Assembly: GCA_963665525.1 (NCBI GenBank)
Contig: OY762280.1
Coordinates: forward strand, 1,116,001-1,180,000
Direction of reading: 5' to 3'
DNA from: UBA12077 sp963665525
GTDB taxonomy: Bacteria; Bacteroidota; Bacteroidia; Bacteroidales; UBA12077
Length of the DNA: 64,000 bases
In this document: positions 16,126-24,660 of the stretch, piece after piece
Layout of the letters: every line of letters starts with the position of its first letter
Numbering within the stretch: position 1 is the stretch's first letter
The notes under the pieces: generated by a model
Databases searched by the model: none
Told to the model about the DNA's origin: nothing
Seen by the model: only the letters and a program-made list of their open reading frames with translations
Translations under genes and position numbers: made by a program

Positions 16126-17385
16126 ATGAAGAAAAGCTTTTTGTTTATATTATTGGTTGTCACTTGTCATGTTGTTTATGGACAGTTAGAAGTAGAAGCT
16201 TGTATTAAGGATAATAAAAATGATCTTATTCCATTTGCACATATATCTGTAAAGAATAAACCCTTAGGTACATGTGCCAACGAAAAAGGGTATTTTAGGT
16301 TTATTGTAGATTCAGCTTATATTAACGATACTATAGTTATTTCCAATATTGGCTATAAAAATTATTCGTTTACCTTAAATAGTTTGAATGCAAGCGATAG
16401 TATATTTTATTTAGAACCTGCTAATTACGAGTTGAAAGCTGCTGTAATAATAAATAATGCACCAACAGCCGACGAAATTATTAAACGAGTTATAAAGAAT
16501 TATGGAAGGAATTATCCTAGAACTGGTTATCAGGCTAAAGCTTTTTTTCAGGATATTGTATATAATTATGCCATAACAGCAGAGCAAGAAGTAGTGCGTA
16601 TGACGGAAGCTGCTATTACCATGCAGGAGTTTGGAGTACAAACAACAAAAGAAGTTAAGTTTAGGGTTGATGAATTGCGTAATTCAGAGAACTTTATCGA
16701 AACCGATAAAAAAATGGAATGGGTTATTCGCTTAGGCTTTGGAGGTTTGCAAAATCCTGTTTTGGAAATGTATAACGAATTTAATATAAGTAAGAAAGAG
16801 TATTTTAGAACTTTTCTGGAAGAGAATGATGTTTCACTTGAGAGTATAGAATTTTTAGATACGTTACCTGTTTATGAAATAAAGTTTATTCCAAATACTC
16901 AGCGTTCAGGCTTTATATATGATTATAAAATTTATGTAGATACAAAAGAGTATGCTATTTTAAAGGAGGATTTTAATGTAACAATAACTCCTCAGTTTCA
17001 GGAAATATTGGGAACTAATAAACCTGCTTGTAGAAGAAAAATAAAATGGTATAAAAAAATAGATAAAAAGTATTATCCTTATTTGATTGAATATCTTGCA
17101 ATGGTTAAAGATCAAGGGTATAAACCAATAAAAGATAATCATTTTATCAGGCATAGTTTTATTATGATGAATGAAATTATACCTAAAAGCAAAGATTTTA
17201 AGCGCATAAAATGGCGCGAAAAAGAAGATGAAAACGATTTGCTTTACAACAGGGAATTTACATATAATGAAGAGTTCTGGGAAAATTTTAATGTTCTATA
17301 TACTCAAGAAGAAGTAACCCAAGCAAAACAAATTCTTGAAAAAGAACAAGCAGCTAAGAATCAAATTAATGAGAATAGTAAATGA
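16126..17385 (+). CDS. Secreted carboxypeptidase-regulatory-like domain protein in peptide operon
   Basis: A signal peptide (about residues 1-19, ending VVYG) precedes a CarboxypepD_reg-like beta-sandwich (about 20-105) with the typical LIPFAHISVKNKPLGTCANEKGYF pattern. The remaining 310 residues, rich in beta strands, match the large extension found in Bacteroidota proteins of this type. There is no TonB box or receptor barrel, so it is not a SusC protein. Its stop overlaps the next start (ATGA). A periplasmic or outer-membrane-associated role in the peptide operon, such as protection or passage through the outer membrane, is conceivable but not shown. Confidence 0.75.
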   Translation: MKKSFLFILLVVTCHVVYGQLEVEACIKDNKNDLIPFAHISVKNKPLGTCANEKGYFRFIVDSAYINDTIVISNIGYKNYSFTLNSLNASDSIFYLEPANYELKAAVIINNAPTADEIIKRVIKNYGRNYPRTGYQAKAFFQDIVYNYAITAEQEVVRMTEAAITMQEFGVQTTKEVKFRVDELRNSENFIETDKKMEWVIRLGFGGLQNPVLEMYNEFNISKKEYFRTFLEENDVSLESIEFLDTLPVYEIKFIPNTQRSGFIYDYKIYVDTKEYAILKEDFNVTITPQFQEILGTNKPACRRKIKWYKKIDKKYYPYLIEYLAMVKDQGYKPIKDNHFIRHSFIMMNEIIPKSKDFKRIKWREKEDENDLLYNREFTYNEEFWENFNVLYTQEEVTQAKQILEKEQAAKNQINENSK

Positions 17386-18020
17386 ACAACTTATTTGCAA
17401 AACTGAAAGCAGTTAGTTTTAGAGAGTATTTTTTATCGTATGCCCTGTTAAATGCTTTATTTCTTTTTTTATTGTATAGTGTAATTGCCGATCCAATAGC
17501 TTATGTTGGCGATAGTTCTAAAACAATAAAGGCTTATAATATTTTTACCACGGTAATGTATTTTATTTCCCCGTTTTACGAGTATCTAAAAATATTTATC
17601 ATAGCTAAGCTTATACAAAAAGGTACAGATCGTGTATTGGGTATTAAATCAGACATTAAAATTATTATATTAATTGTACTAACTGCACAGTTTAGTATGT
17701 TGTTGGCCGATATGGTAAAGGCTGTATGGCTTTTGTTTGTACAAACAGATTTACCAATGCACGATAGAAAGCAATTTGTTCCTCTTTCTTTATTTAGTTT
17801 ATTCGAAAGAAGCAATATTAAACCAACCTATTTCTATCCTTTAAAATTGGCAAATATATTTGAAGTGCTATACTGGTTTATTTTAGCATTAGGTATTGGT
17901 CATATGTTTAAAACATCCGTAAAAAAAGGATTTATTATTGTTTTAAGAACTTATGGAGTACTTATACTCATTATATTATTTTTAAAATTAGTCTTCAATT
18001 ATTTCTTCTTCGGCTTATAA
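17382..18020 (+). CDS. Yip1-like multi-pass membrane protein A
   Basis: The 212-residue product has five predicted membrane helices and resembles the loosely defined Yip1-type family of Bacteroidota. It overlaps the upstream gene by four bases. The neighbour directly downstream has the same length and the same order of helices, and aligned segments such as IILIVLTAQFSMLLADMVKAVW with its ILLTILAEYTYILKQGIKLFW, and ANIFEVLYWFILALGIG with its VNLFTVLYVFVLAYLLS, point to a tandem duplication. Small membrane proteins beside a bacteriocin gene often give immunity, so this is a candidate, without direct evidence. Confidence 0.75.
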   Translation: MNNLFAKLKAVSFREYFLSYALLNALFLFLLYSVIADPIAYVGDSSKTIKAYNIFTTVMYFISPFYEYLKIFIIAKLIQKGTDRVLGIKSDIKIIILIVLTAQFSMLLADMVKAVWLLFVQTDLPMHDRKQFVPLSLFSLFERSNIKPTYFYPLKLANIFEVLYWFILALGIGHMFKTSVKKGFIIVLRTYGVLILIILFLKLVFNYFFFGL

Positions 18021-18021
18021 T

Positions 18022-18660
18022 ATGAATCACTATAAACGAATTATCTTTTATTTTTTATTCTTTATTATAGTTTTCTTTGCTATTCAAGTTATAATAAAGC
18101 ATTTTTATATTTCTGAAAGTTTATTGTACGAGCATTTGTCTGAGAACTTTTCAGAATCAAGTGTTGCTGAAAAAATAGAGAATTACGAAAAAGTTACTTT
18201 TTTGCAAATCATAATACCGGTTATTTTCTATTTTTTTCGATTTGTTTTAATTGCTGGTTTTGTTTCAGCTACATTATTCTTTTATAATATCAGGTTTAAA
18301 TTTGGAAGAATAATATTACTTACAATACTGGCTGAATATACTTATATTCTTAAACAAGGGATCAAGTTGTTTTGGTTTGGAGTAATTAAAAATGACTATT
18401 CATTAAAAGAATTTTACCACTTTAATTGGGATACCATATCTGCATACATAGATATATCTGAGTTGGAAATATATTTTAGAGTGCCCTTAAATACTGTTAA
18501 TCTTTTTACTGTATTGTATGTGTTTGTTTTGGCTTATTTATTAAGTAAACAACAAAATATAAAATACTTAAGGAGTCTTAAAATAACAACTTTGGCATTT
18601 GGGGCAGGCCTTATTTTATGGATTTTACTGAGTATGTTAATATTAATTCTAATGAGCTAA
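18022..18660 (+). CDS. Yip1-like multi-pass membrane protein B, paralogue of A
   Basis: This 212-residue protein starts two bases after its paralogue. It has five predicted membrane helices separated by short loops, with an extracytoplasmic stretch of about 45 residues after the first helix. Similarity to protein A is weak but runs along the whole length, strongest in the third helix and in the NLFTVLY segment of the fourth. No catalytic motif is visible. The stop codon overlaps the next ATG (TAATG). The two may form a heterodimer that protects the producer or helps export; both ideas are inferred from context. Confidence 0.75.
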   Translation: MNHYKRIIFYFLFFIIVFFAIQVIIKHFYISESLLYEHLSENFSESSVAEKIENYEKVTFLQIIIPVIFYFFRFVLIAGFVSATLFFYNIRFKFGRIILLTILAEYTYILKQGIKLFWFGVIKNDYSLKEFYHFNWDTISAYIDISELEIYFRVPLNTVNLFTVLYVFVLAYLLSKQQNIKYLRSLKITTLAFGAGLILWILLSMLILILMS

Positions 18661-19181
18661 TGATGTTAAAAAGAGTAGTGATAATACTATTTGCTTTTGT
18701 GTTTATAACATTAATGACAATAATAATTGTTAAAGACAATAAAAGTATTTCAGATAAGACCGATGTTTTATTACCCGATGTTACTTTAAATGGAATAAAT
18801 TCATCTGATGTAGTATTGAAAAAAGAATTAGAACTTAAAAAGCCAATTGTATTATCGTTTTTATCGGTAGAATGTAGCCATTGTAAATTTCAAGCAATGG
18901 ATATTTACAATAATTCTGATTTATATAAAAATGTAAACCATATTGTAATTGTTGAGAATCATGATTCTCTTAATGTGTTTTTAGAAAAAACGAACCTTCA
19001 TAAAGGAGATGGCTATAAATTGACCTATGCCGGGTTTGAGACCATTGATGGCTTTAATATTAAAGGATTTCCTTCTACCTTAATATTTGCAGAAGGTGTT
19101 TTGCTTGAAGAAATCTCGGGAGAAATGAAAGTTGAGAAACTAAACTTAAAAATTAGAGAGTGCCTAAATCAAGATATATAA
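18660..19181 (+). CDS. Membrane-anchored thioredoxin-like protein (CSHC active site)
   Basis: The ATG at 18660 overlaps the preceding stop (TAATG) and yields 173 residues: an N-terminal membrane anchor (about 5-25), then a TlpA/ResA-like thioredoxin fold with the dithiol CSHC at 72-75 in SFLSVECSHCKFQ, and the cis-proline region IKGFPSTLIFAEG near the end. It should act on the periplasmic face as a thiol-disulfide enzyme. Since the exported peptide has two cysteines, forming or correcting its disulfide is a reasonable role. The gene's 3' end overlaps the exporter gene by 22 bases, showing tight coupling. Confidence 0.85.
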   Translation: MMLKRVVIILFAFVFITLMTIIIVKDNKSISDKTDVLLPDVTLNGINSSDVVLKKELELKKPIVLSFLSVECSHCKFQAMDIYNNSDLYKNVNHIVIVENHDSLNVFLEKTNLHKGDGYKLTYAGFETIDGFNIKGFPSTLIFAEGVLLEEISGEMKVEKLNLKIRECLNQDI

Positions 19182-21328
19182 AATCACTTGAATTACAACA
19201 TGACCAATCAGATTGCGGAGTAGCTTGTCTAAAATCTCTGGTAGTTTTTTACGGAGGTAATATTTCTCTTGAAAAATTGAGAGAAATGAGTGGTACATCA
19301 AAACAAGGAACTTCGCTGTTGGGTTTGTACCAGGTAGCCAACCAGATTGGTTTTAATGCCGAAGGTTGCGAAGCAGATATACAGGCATTAATAAAACACA
19401 ATAAACCGGTAATATTACATGTAACTATTAATAATAGTTTACAGCATTATGTAGTATGTTATGAATATAAAAATGGTCAATTTATTATTGGTGATCCTGC
19501 CAAAGGAATAGTTTATTATTCAAAAGAAGAGTTGGAAGATGTGTGGACTTCAAAAGCTTGTCTTACTCTTGAGCCTGATGAATCTTTTCAGAAAGCAGAA
19601 AATGTTAAAGCAGAAAAGAAAGCATGGTTTAAAAACTTGTTAAAAGAAGATTATGAAATACTGGCTGTTAGTATTGTTGTGGGGATGCTTATTTCGGTTT
19701 TGGGCATGGTTATGGCTGTTTTTTCTCAAAAATTGATTGATGAAATACTTCCATCTAAAGATTTGCAGAAATTGATTTTAAGTATTGTTTTAGTTGCTTT
19801 TTTACTTGTAATAAGAACAGGGTTTGTCGCTATAAGGCAGTTTTTATTAATAATCCAGAGTAAACAATTTAATAATCGCATTATTCATTCTTTTTACAAT
19901 GCACTTTTGTTTCTTCCAAAGTCATTTTTCGACACTCGAAAAATTGGCGAACTGGTAGCCAGGTTAAACGATACAACCAGGGTTCAGAGGGTTATTACAC
20001 AAATTGCAGGTAATTTTATTATTGATTGTTTAATAGCAATTACTTCAATTATATTCTTGTTTATTTATTCTTGGCAAACAGGTTTAATTGCTGCTTTCAG
20101 TATGCCTTTTTATTTTTTCATTATTTTTAGATTTAATAAGAAGATTATTATATCGCAAAAAGAGCTTATGGCAGCTTATGCACATAGCGAAAGCAATTAT
20201 GTAAGTACCATGTCGGGTATTGCCGAAATAAAAAACTTTAATAAACAACTATCTTTTGCAGATTTAAATAAGCGTATTTATGGCGCTTTTCAGGATAAAG
20301 TATTTAGTCTCGGAAAAATAAATATTCGTTTAAGTTTTATTGCAGGTTTTACAGGAGTTGTGTTTCTAAGCTTTGTTTTGATTTATAATTCATACCTTGT
20401 TTATACTGATAAAATACTTATTGGAGGCTTGATGGCAATTTTAGGAATTTCCACAACCTTATTACCCTCAATTAGTAATTTGGCTCTTGTTGCAGTTCCC
20501 TTAAACGAAGCAAAAGTAGCATTTAACAGGATGTTCGAATTTACCAGTGTATCACCGGAAAGTGATGTCTTAAATGGTATAGATGAATTTAATTTCGAAT
20601 GCCTGGACATTAAAGATTTAGCTTTTCGATTTCCCGGACGCAAAAGAGTTTTGGAAAACATTAATATTCACCTTAAGAAAGGAGAATTAGTGTCAATTGT
20701 AGGAGAAAGTGGTTGTGGTAAAAGTACATTAGGATATTTGTTGCAAAAATTTTATACTCAGGAATCAGGCAATATTATTATTAATAGTAACTCTTTGTTG
20801 CAAAATATAAATGCAAGTACTTGGCGTAATGTTATTGGAGTTGTTCCACAAGATATTCATATCTTTAATGGAAATGTAATTGATAATATTTGTTTGAGTA
20901 GTTCTAAAGAGGAAACAGAAAATGGATTAAGTTTTATTCAGGAATATGGATTTGTTCGGTTTATGAATGAATTGCCACAAGGCCCTTTTACTTTAGTTGG
21001 AGAAGAAGGAATTAATTTATCGGGTGGGCAAAAACAATTAATTGCTTTAGCAAGAGCGTTGTATAAAAAACCTCAATTGCTTATTCTGGATGAAGCAACT
21101 GCGGCAATGGATCGTAAAACAGAACGTTTTGCAATAGAATTAATAATGAAATTGAAAACGAAAATATCTGTGATGTTTATTTCGCATCGATTGCATATTT
21201 TACGTGATATTAGTGATAGGATTTATGTTTTAGAAAATGGTTGTGTAGTTGCAGAAGGGCAACATAGTGATATTTTGCAATCGGAGAATCTCTATAGTGA
21301 TTTTTGGAACGAACTGGAATTAGCTTAA
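19160..21328 (+). CDS. Peptidase C39 ABC exporter (bacteriocin processing and secretion)
   Basis: This 722-residue protein unites a C39 peptidase, a six-helix membrane domain and an ATPase. The peptidase has Cys19 in LQHDQSDCGVACL, His96 in QHYVVCYE and Asp112 in GDPAKG, the complete catalytic triad that cuts after double glycine. Helices span about 165-450. The ATPase has Walker A GESGCGKST (about 515-523), signature LSGGQKQ (about 620) and LLILDEATAAMD. The start is a GTG inside the preceding gene; no ATG lies nearby before the essential Cys. It should remove the leader of the 53-residue precursor and carry the peptide over the inner membrane. Confidence 0.95.
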   Translation: MPKSRYIKSLELQHDQSDCGVACLKSLVVFYGGNISLEKLREMSGTSKQGTSLLGLYQVANQIGFNAEGCEADIQALIKHNKPVILHVTINNSLQHYVVCYEYKNGQFIIGDPAKGIVYYSKEELEDVWTSKACLTLEPDESFQKAENVKAEKKAWFKNLLKEDYEILAVSIVVGMLISVLGMVMAVFSQKLIDEILPSKDLQKLILSIVLVAFLLVIRTGFVAIRQFLLIIQSKQFNNRIIHSFYNALLFLPKSFFDTRKIGELVARLNDTTRVQRVITQIAGNFIIDCLIAITSIIFLFIYSWQTGLIAAFSMPFYFFIIFRFNKKIIISQKELMAAYAHSESNYVSTMSGIAEIKNFNKQLSFADLNKRIYGAFQDKVFSLGKINIRLSFIAGFTGVVFLSFVLIYNSYLVYTDKILIGGLMAILGISTTLLPSISNLALVAVPLNEAKVAFNRMFEFTSVSPESDVLNGIDEFNFECLDIKDLAFRFPGRKRVLENINIHLKKGELVSIVGESGCGKSTLGYLLQKFYTQESGNIIINSNSLLQNINASTWRNVIGVVPQDIHIFNGNVIDNICLSSSKEETENGLSFIQEYGFVRFMNELPQGPFTLVGEEGINLSGGQKQLIALARALYKKPQLLILDEATAAMDRKTERFAIELIMKLKTKISVMFISHRLHILRDISDRIYVLENGCVVAEGQHSDILQSENLYSDFWNELELA

Positions 21329-21355
21329 GTAATTAAAGTATAAAAGAGAAAATAA

Positions 21356-22606
21356 GTGTTTAAACTTTATTACATAGAAGAAATTTTTCATTCTTTAAAA
21401 CAACATAAGTTAAGAAATGTTTTAACTGGTTTTGGCGTTGCTTGGGGAGTATTTATTCTGGTTTTATTGCTTAGTGCAGGCGATGGTTTGCAAAAAGGAG
21501 TTATGAAATTATTTGGAGGATTTGCTCAAAATAGTTTGTGGATATATGGTGGGCAAAGTTCTACCATCGAAATTGGAATGACTGCAGGTAAGTCTATTAT
21601 ATTTACAGAAAAAGAAACAGAATTATTAGAACAACGATACCAGGAAATTGAAGCTATTTCGCCGGAAGTAAGTTTGACAAATTCGATTGTAAGTTTTGAG
21701 GAAAATTATGGAGTATATTCAATAAAAGGAATTGGAGAAGATTATTTTAGAATAAAGATTCTAGGTGTGGAACAGGGGAGGTGTTTTAATTATTATGATA
21801 ATATTGAAAAACGTAATGTAGTAGTAATAGGTAGTAGGGTAAAAGATATAGTGTTTAAAGAGAGTGAGGCTGTGGGGCAGTTTGTAAATATTGCAGGAGC
21901 ATGGTTTAAAGTAGTTGGTGTTTTAAATGAAGGAACTTTGTTTAATCAGAATCAGCAAGATGCTGTTTATATACCTTTTAATACAATGAAATCTGTATTT
22001 AACCAGGGGAACGAGTTTACAGTATTTGGTTTAACATTAAAGCAGGGGACAAGAACAAAGGGTTTCGAAAAAAAAATTAAAAAGTATTTAGCTAATCGGA
22101 TAAAATTTGATGAGTCGGATAAAAAAGCTTTGTTTATTATGAATTTTGATGAGCAAATTAAAACATTCGATAAATTATTTAAAGGGCTTAAAGTTTTTTT
22201 AGGTTTTATTGGAGTTTGTTTGTTGTTAAGTGGTATTATTGGTATTGGGAATATTATGCTGATTGTTGTTCGCGAACGAACGAGAGAAATTGGAATAAGA
22301 AAAGCTGTTGGAGCCAAATCAAAAGCTATTATCATGATGATCTTATCTGAATCAGTGGCTATTACTTTTATTGCAGGGCTTGTAGGTTTGTTGTTAGGTG
22401 TTGGAGTAACAAGTCTTGTAAATTTGGTAATGAGTCGTGTCTATGCTAATGAAGATGTATTAATTTCAAGCTTTAATATTAACTTCTCAGTTGCAATAAC
22501 AGCTATGTTTTTGATTATTATATCGGGGTGTATAGCAGGATTGTATCCGGCACGAAAAGCGGCGGAAATTATGCCGGTTGTTGCATTAAATTATGAACAA
22601 GATTAA
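21356..22606 (+). CDS. FtsX/MacB-like ABC permease without adjacent ATPase
   Basis: The start is GTG, 27 bases after the exporter. The 416-residue product has one N-terminal helix (about 20-42), a MacB-type periplasmic domain (about 50-270), and three C-terminal helices with the FtsX segment VRERTREIGIRKAVGAKSKAI and the ending GLYPARKAAEIMPVVAL. This is the mechanotransmission architecture of MacB, LolCDE and FtsX. Such permeases need a separate or fused ATPase, but none with MacB features lies in the operon. It may borrow an ATPase encoded elsewhere. With the HlyD-like gene after it, it may move the peptide from the periplasm outward. Confidence 0.88.
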   Translation: MFKLYYIEEIFHSLKQHKLRNVLTGFGVAWGVFILVLLLSAGDGLQKGVMKLFGGFAQNSLWIYGGQSSTIEIGMTAGKSIIFTEKETELLEQRYQEIEAISPEVSLTNSIVSFEENYGVYSIKGIGEDYFRIKILGVEQGRCFNYYDNIEKRNVVVIGSRVKDIVFKESEAVGQFVNIAGAWFKVVGVLNEGTLFNQNQQDAVYIPFNTMKSVFNQGNEFTVFGLTLKQGTRTKGFEKKIKKYLANRIKFDESDKKALFIMNFDEQIKTFDKLFKGLKVFLGFIGVCLLLSGIIGIGNIMLIVVRERTREIGIRKAVGAKSKAIIMMILSESVAITFIAGLVGLLLGVGVTSLVNLVMSRVYANEDVLISSFNINFSVAITAMFLIIISGCIAGLYPARKAAEIMPVVALNYEQD

Positions 22607-22616
22607 ATAAAGATAT

Positions 22617-23690
22617 ATGAGAAAAGTAGCAATTGTAGTAGTGTTTTTTGTAATAGCAGGATTTACATTTGGAATAGTTAGTTTAAAACAAAAATCAAAG
22701 GAAAAATTAAAAAATATTGAAACGGTTCAGCCAAAAATAGCAACCGTAATTGATAATCGATTAATTTCAGGAGTTTTACTCCCGGCAAAAGAAATTACCA
22801 TAAAATCGCAAATATCTGGAATTTTAGAAGAACTTTATGTTCATGTTGGAGATAAAATAGATAATGGAGATAAAATAGCAAGAATTAAATTGGTTGCCGA
22901 TCCCAATAATGTTGAAATTGCAGAAAAGAATCTAAAAACAGCTAAAATTAGATTTGAAAACGAGAAATTAAATTTTGAAAGATCAACACATTTACATAAA
23001 AATGATTTTATTTCTGATGCGGAGTTTGAAGAGGTTCAAAAAAACCTTAAAATAATTGAAGAGGAGTATTTTTCAGCCAAAAATCAATTGCAAATTATTC
23101 GCGAAGGATTTTCTTCCGGACAAAAAGAGGTTTCAAATATTGTAAAATCAACATCATCAGGTACAATCTTGGAGTTACCTTTAAAAGAAGGGGCTTCGGT
23201 AATTGAGCGTAATAATTTTAACGAGGGCTCAACCATAGCTTCTATTGCAGATTTAGATTACTTGGTTTTTAAAGGAAATGTAAACGAATCCGACATTATA
23301 TATTTAGAAAAAGATCAAGAGTTTGATATTACCATAACAGCATTAAAAAATGCAAAAACAAAAGCAAAGCTTTCGGGAATATCTCCTAAAGGCACTCAGC
23401 AAAACGGGATTATGAAATTTGAAATTGAGGCTAGTGTTGTTATTCCGAAAGAAACAAAGATGCTTAGATCAGGTTTTACAGCGGTAGCAGATATTATTCT
23501 AAATAAACGAGAAAATGTGCTTACAATAGAAGAAAGAAACTTGCAATTTAATAATGATACAGCATTTGTGGAAATTGTTGATTTAAACGGAGAGCTAAGA
23601 AAGCAAAATATAAAAACAGGCTTGTCCGATGGATTAATCATAGAAGTTGTTGAAGGCTTAACATTAAAAGATAGAATAAAAGTTATTTAA
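22617..23690 (+). CDS. HlyD/MacA-like periplasmic adaptor of peptide export
   Basis: The product of 357 residues has an N-terminal membrane anchor (about 5-23), lipoyl halves around a coiled coil (about 95-160, KNLKTAKIRFENEKLNFERS onward), and a beta-barrel plus membrane-proximal domain, the order of MacA-type adaptors. It follows the permease after ten bases and closes the eight-gene operon. With an outer-membrane channel such as a TolC encoded elsewhere it would complete a path for the processed peptide. No outer-membrane channel gene is in the cluster. The trpB remnant begins about 12 bases after its stop. Confidence 0.9.
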   Translation: MRKVAIVVVFFVIAGFTFGIVSLKQKSKEKLKNIETVQPKIATVIDNRLISGVLLPAKEITIKSQISGILEELYVHVGDKIDNGDKIARIKLVADPNNVEIAEKNLKTAKIRFENEKLNFERSTHLHKNDFISDAEFEEVQKNLKIIEEEYFSAKNQLQIIREGFSSGQKEVSNIVKSTSSGTILELPLKEGASVIERNNFNEGSTIASIADLDYLVFKGNVNESDIIYLEKDQEFDITITALKNAKTKAKLSGISPKGTQQNGIMKFEIEASVVIPKETKMLRSGFTAVADIILNKRENVLTIEERNLQFNNDTAFVEIVDLNGELRKQNIKTGLSDGLIIEVVEGLTLKDRIKVI

Positions 23691-23701
23691 ATTGAATCTA
23701 T

Positions 23702-23854
23702 AAAGAACTATCAGCCATAGAGGAAATAATATCTGCTATTGAATCATCTCGTGCATTGGCATTAGCTATGAAACTGTTGAAGAATAAAAATCAATTGAGT
23801 ATCATTAATCTATCAGGATGTGGCGATAAAGATGTTGATCGAAATATGATTTAA
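23702..23854 (+). pseudogene. Remnant of a second trpB (3' end only)
   Basis: The 48 codons from 23708 to the stop at 23852 encode a segment running LSAIEEIISAIESSRALALA and onward that matches the last 48 residues of TrpB (40 of 48 identical by my count). At DNA level many third positions differ while the last 26 coding bases are identical to 15002-15027. There is no start and no upstream TrpB sequence; the frame closes at a TGA at 23693. The pattern of mainly silent changes says the two copies diverged as working genes before this one was lost. It lies right after the peptide operon, opposite the intact trpB. Confidence 0.88.
23825..23850 (+). repeat. 26-bp direct repeat, copy B (end of trpB remnant)
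   Basis: Identical to 15002-15027 in all 26 positions and in the same orientation. The two copies bracket 8.8 kb that contain the LytTR gene and the whole double-glycine peptide operon. It is probably homology left by a duplicated trpB; an attachment-site origin is less likely, as no integrase is present. Confidence 0.7.
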
Positions 23855-23868
23855 CAAATCAAAAATTA

Positions 23869-23898
23869 AGCTTTCCAGAGTTTAAACTTTGGAAAGGT
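23869..23898. repeat. Near-perfect hairpin after trpB remnant
   Basis: CTTTCCAGAGTTT (23871-23883) and AAACTTTGGAAAG (23884-23896) form a 13-bp stem with one mismatch. It resembles the stem-loop upstream of trpB at 13770 in composition. No long T run follows. It may be a dispersed intergenic palindrome or an old terminator of the lost gene. Confidence 0.55.
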
Positions 23899-23978
23899 TT
23901 GTTACAAGAAGAATTGTTAAATTGAATAGGAATAAAACTAAATATTACCTTATTTTTGCGGAGTAAAATTTAGACGGG

Positions 23979-24611
23979 ATGAAGAATTTTGATGAAGAAA
24001 TAGCAAAACGAGGTACAGAATTACCTTTAGTAGAGGAGTTTTATTCGTTACAGGGAGAAGGTTATCATACAGGTAAAGCAGCTTATTTTATTCGAATCGG
24101 CGGTTGTGATATAGGTTGTCGTTGGTGCGATTCTAAAATGTCATGGAACCCTCATATTCATCCTTTGGTATCAATAGATTTAATCGTAGCAAATGCCCTA
24201 AAAACATCAGCTAATGCAGTTGTTGTAACGGGAGGAGAACCAAGTCTCTTTAATTTAAAACCACTTACCGATAAGTTAAAAGTTCATGGTATTAAAACAT
24301 TTATAGAAACAGCAGGAGCAAGGTCTTTAAGCGGAACATGGGACTGGATTTGTTTGTCGCCTAAACGGCAAAGTCCACCATTGGAGGAGTTTTATAAAAT
24401 AGCCGATGAGCTGAAGGTTATTATTTATGATGATGAAGATTATAGATGGGCCGAAGAGGCAGCTGGTAAAGTAAATGATAACTGTAAACTTTATTTACAG
24501 TCAGAGTGGAGTAGATACGAGCAAAATATTCCAACTATTGTCGATTACGTAAAAACATATCCAAAGTGGAATGTGTCTTTACAGTCACATAAATTTATGC
24601 ATATACCATAG
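23979..24611 (+). CDS. queE: 7-carboxy-7-deazaguanine synthase (radical SAM)
   Basis: QueE contracts 6-carboxytetrahydropterin to the deazaguanine core on the way to queuosine in tRNA. The 210-residue protein shows the iron-sulfur cysteines Cys43, Cys47 and Cys50 in GGCDIGCRWCD, the substrate-proximal EFYSLQGEG near residue 21, and the SAM-binding GGEPSL. The short length and trimmed barrel are normal for QueE. No queC, queD or queF is adjacent. A TATTTTTG -7 box at 23951-23958 lies just upstream, with no convincing -33 element. Confidence 0.93.
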   Translation: MKNFDEEIAKRGTELPLVEEFYSLQGEGYHTGKAAYFIRIGGCDIGCRWCDSKMSWNPHIHPLVSIDLIVANALKTSANAVVVTGGEPSLFNLKPLTDKLKVHGIKTFIETAGARSLSGTWDWICLSPKRQSPPLEEFYKIADELKVIIYDDEDYRWAEEAAGKVNDNCKLYLQSEWSRYEQNIPTIVDYVKTYPKWNVSLQSHKFMHIP

Positions 24612-24660
24612 ATGTAGTTTACTTTTTTTGTAACTTCCATGTGAATTAAAATCAATATTC

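Noticed and set aside
21967..22335. 122-residue frame on the minus strand inside the permease gene
   Set aside because: Shadow of the well-supported FtsX-like gene; its composition (many Ile, Pro, Asn) follows from antisense reading.
23825..23850. 26-bp repeats as integrase attachment sites
   Set aside because: Homology between the two copies extends about 120 bases upstream in diverged form and no integrase or other mobility gene lies between them, so shared trpB ancestry explains it better.
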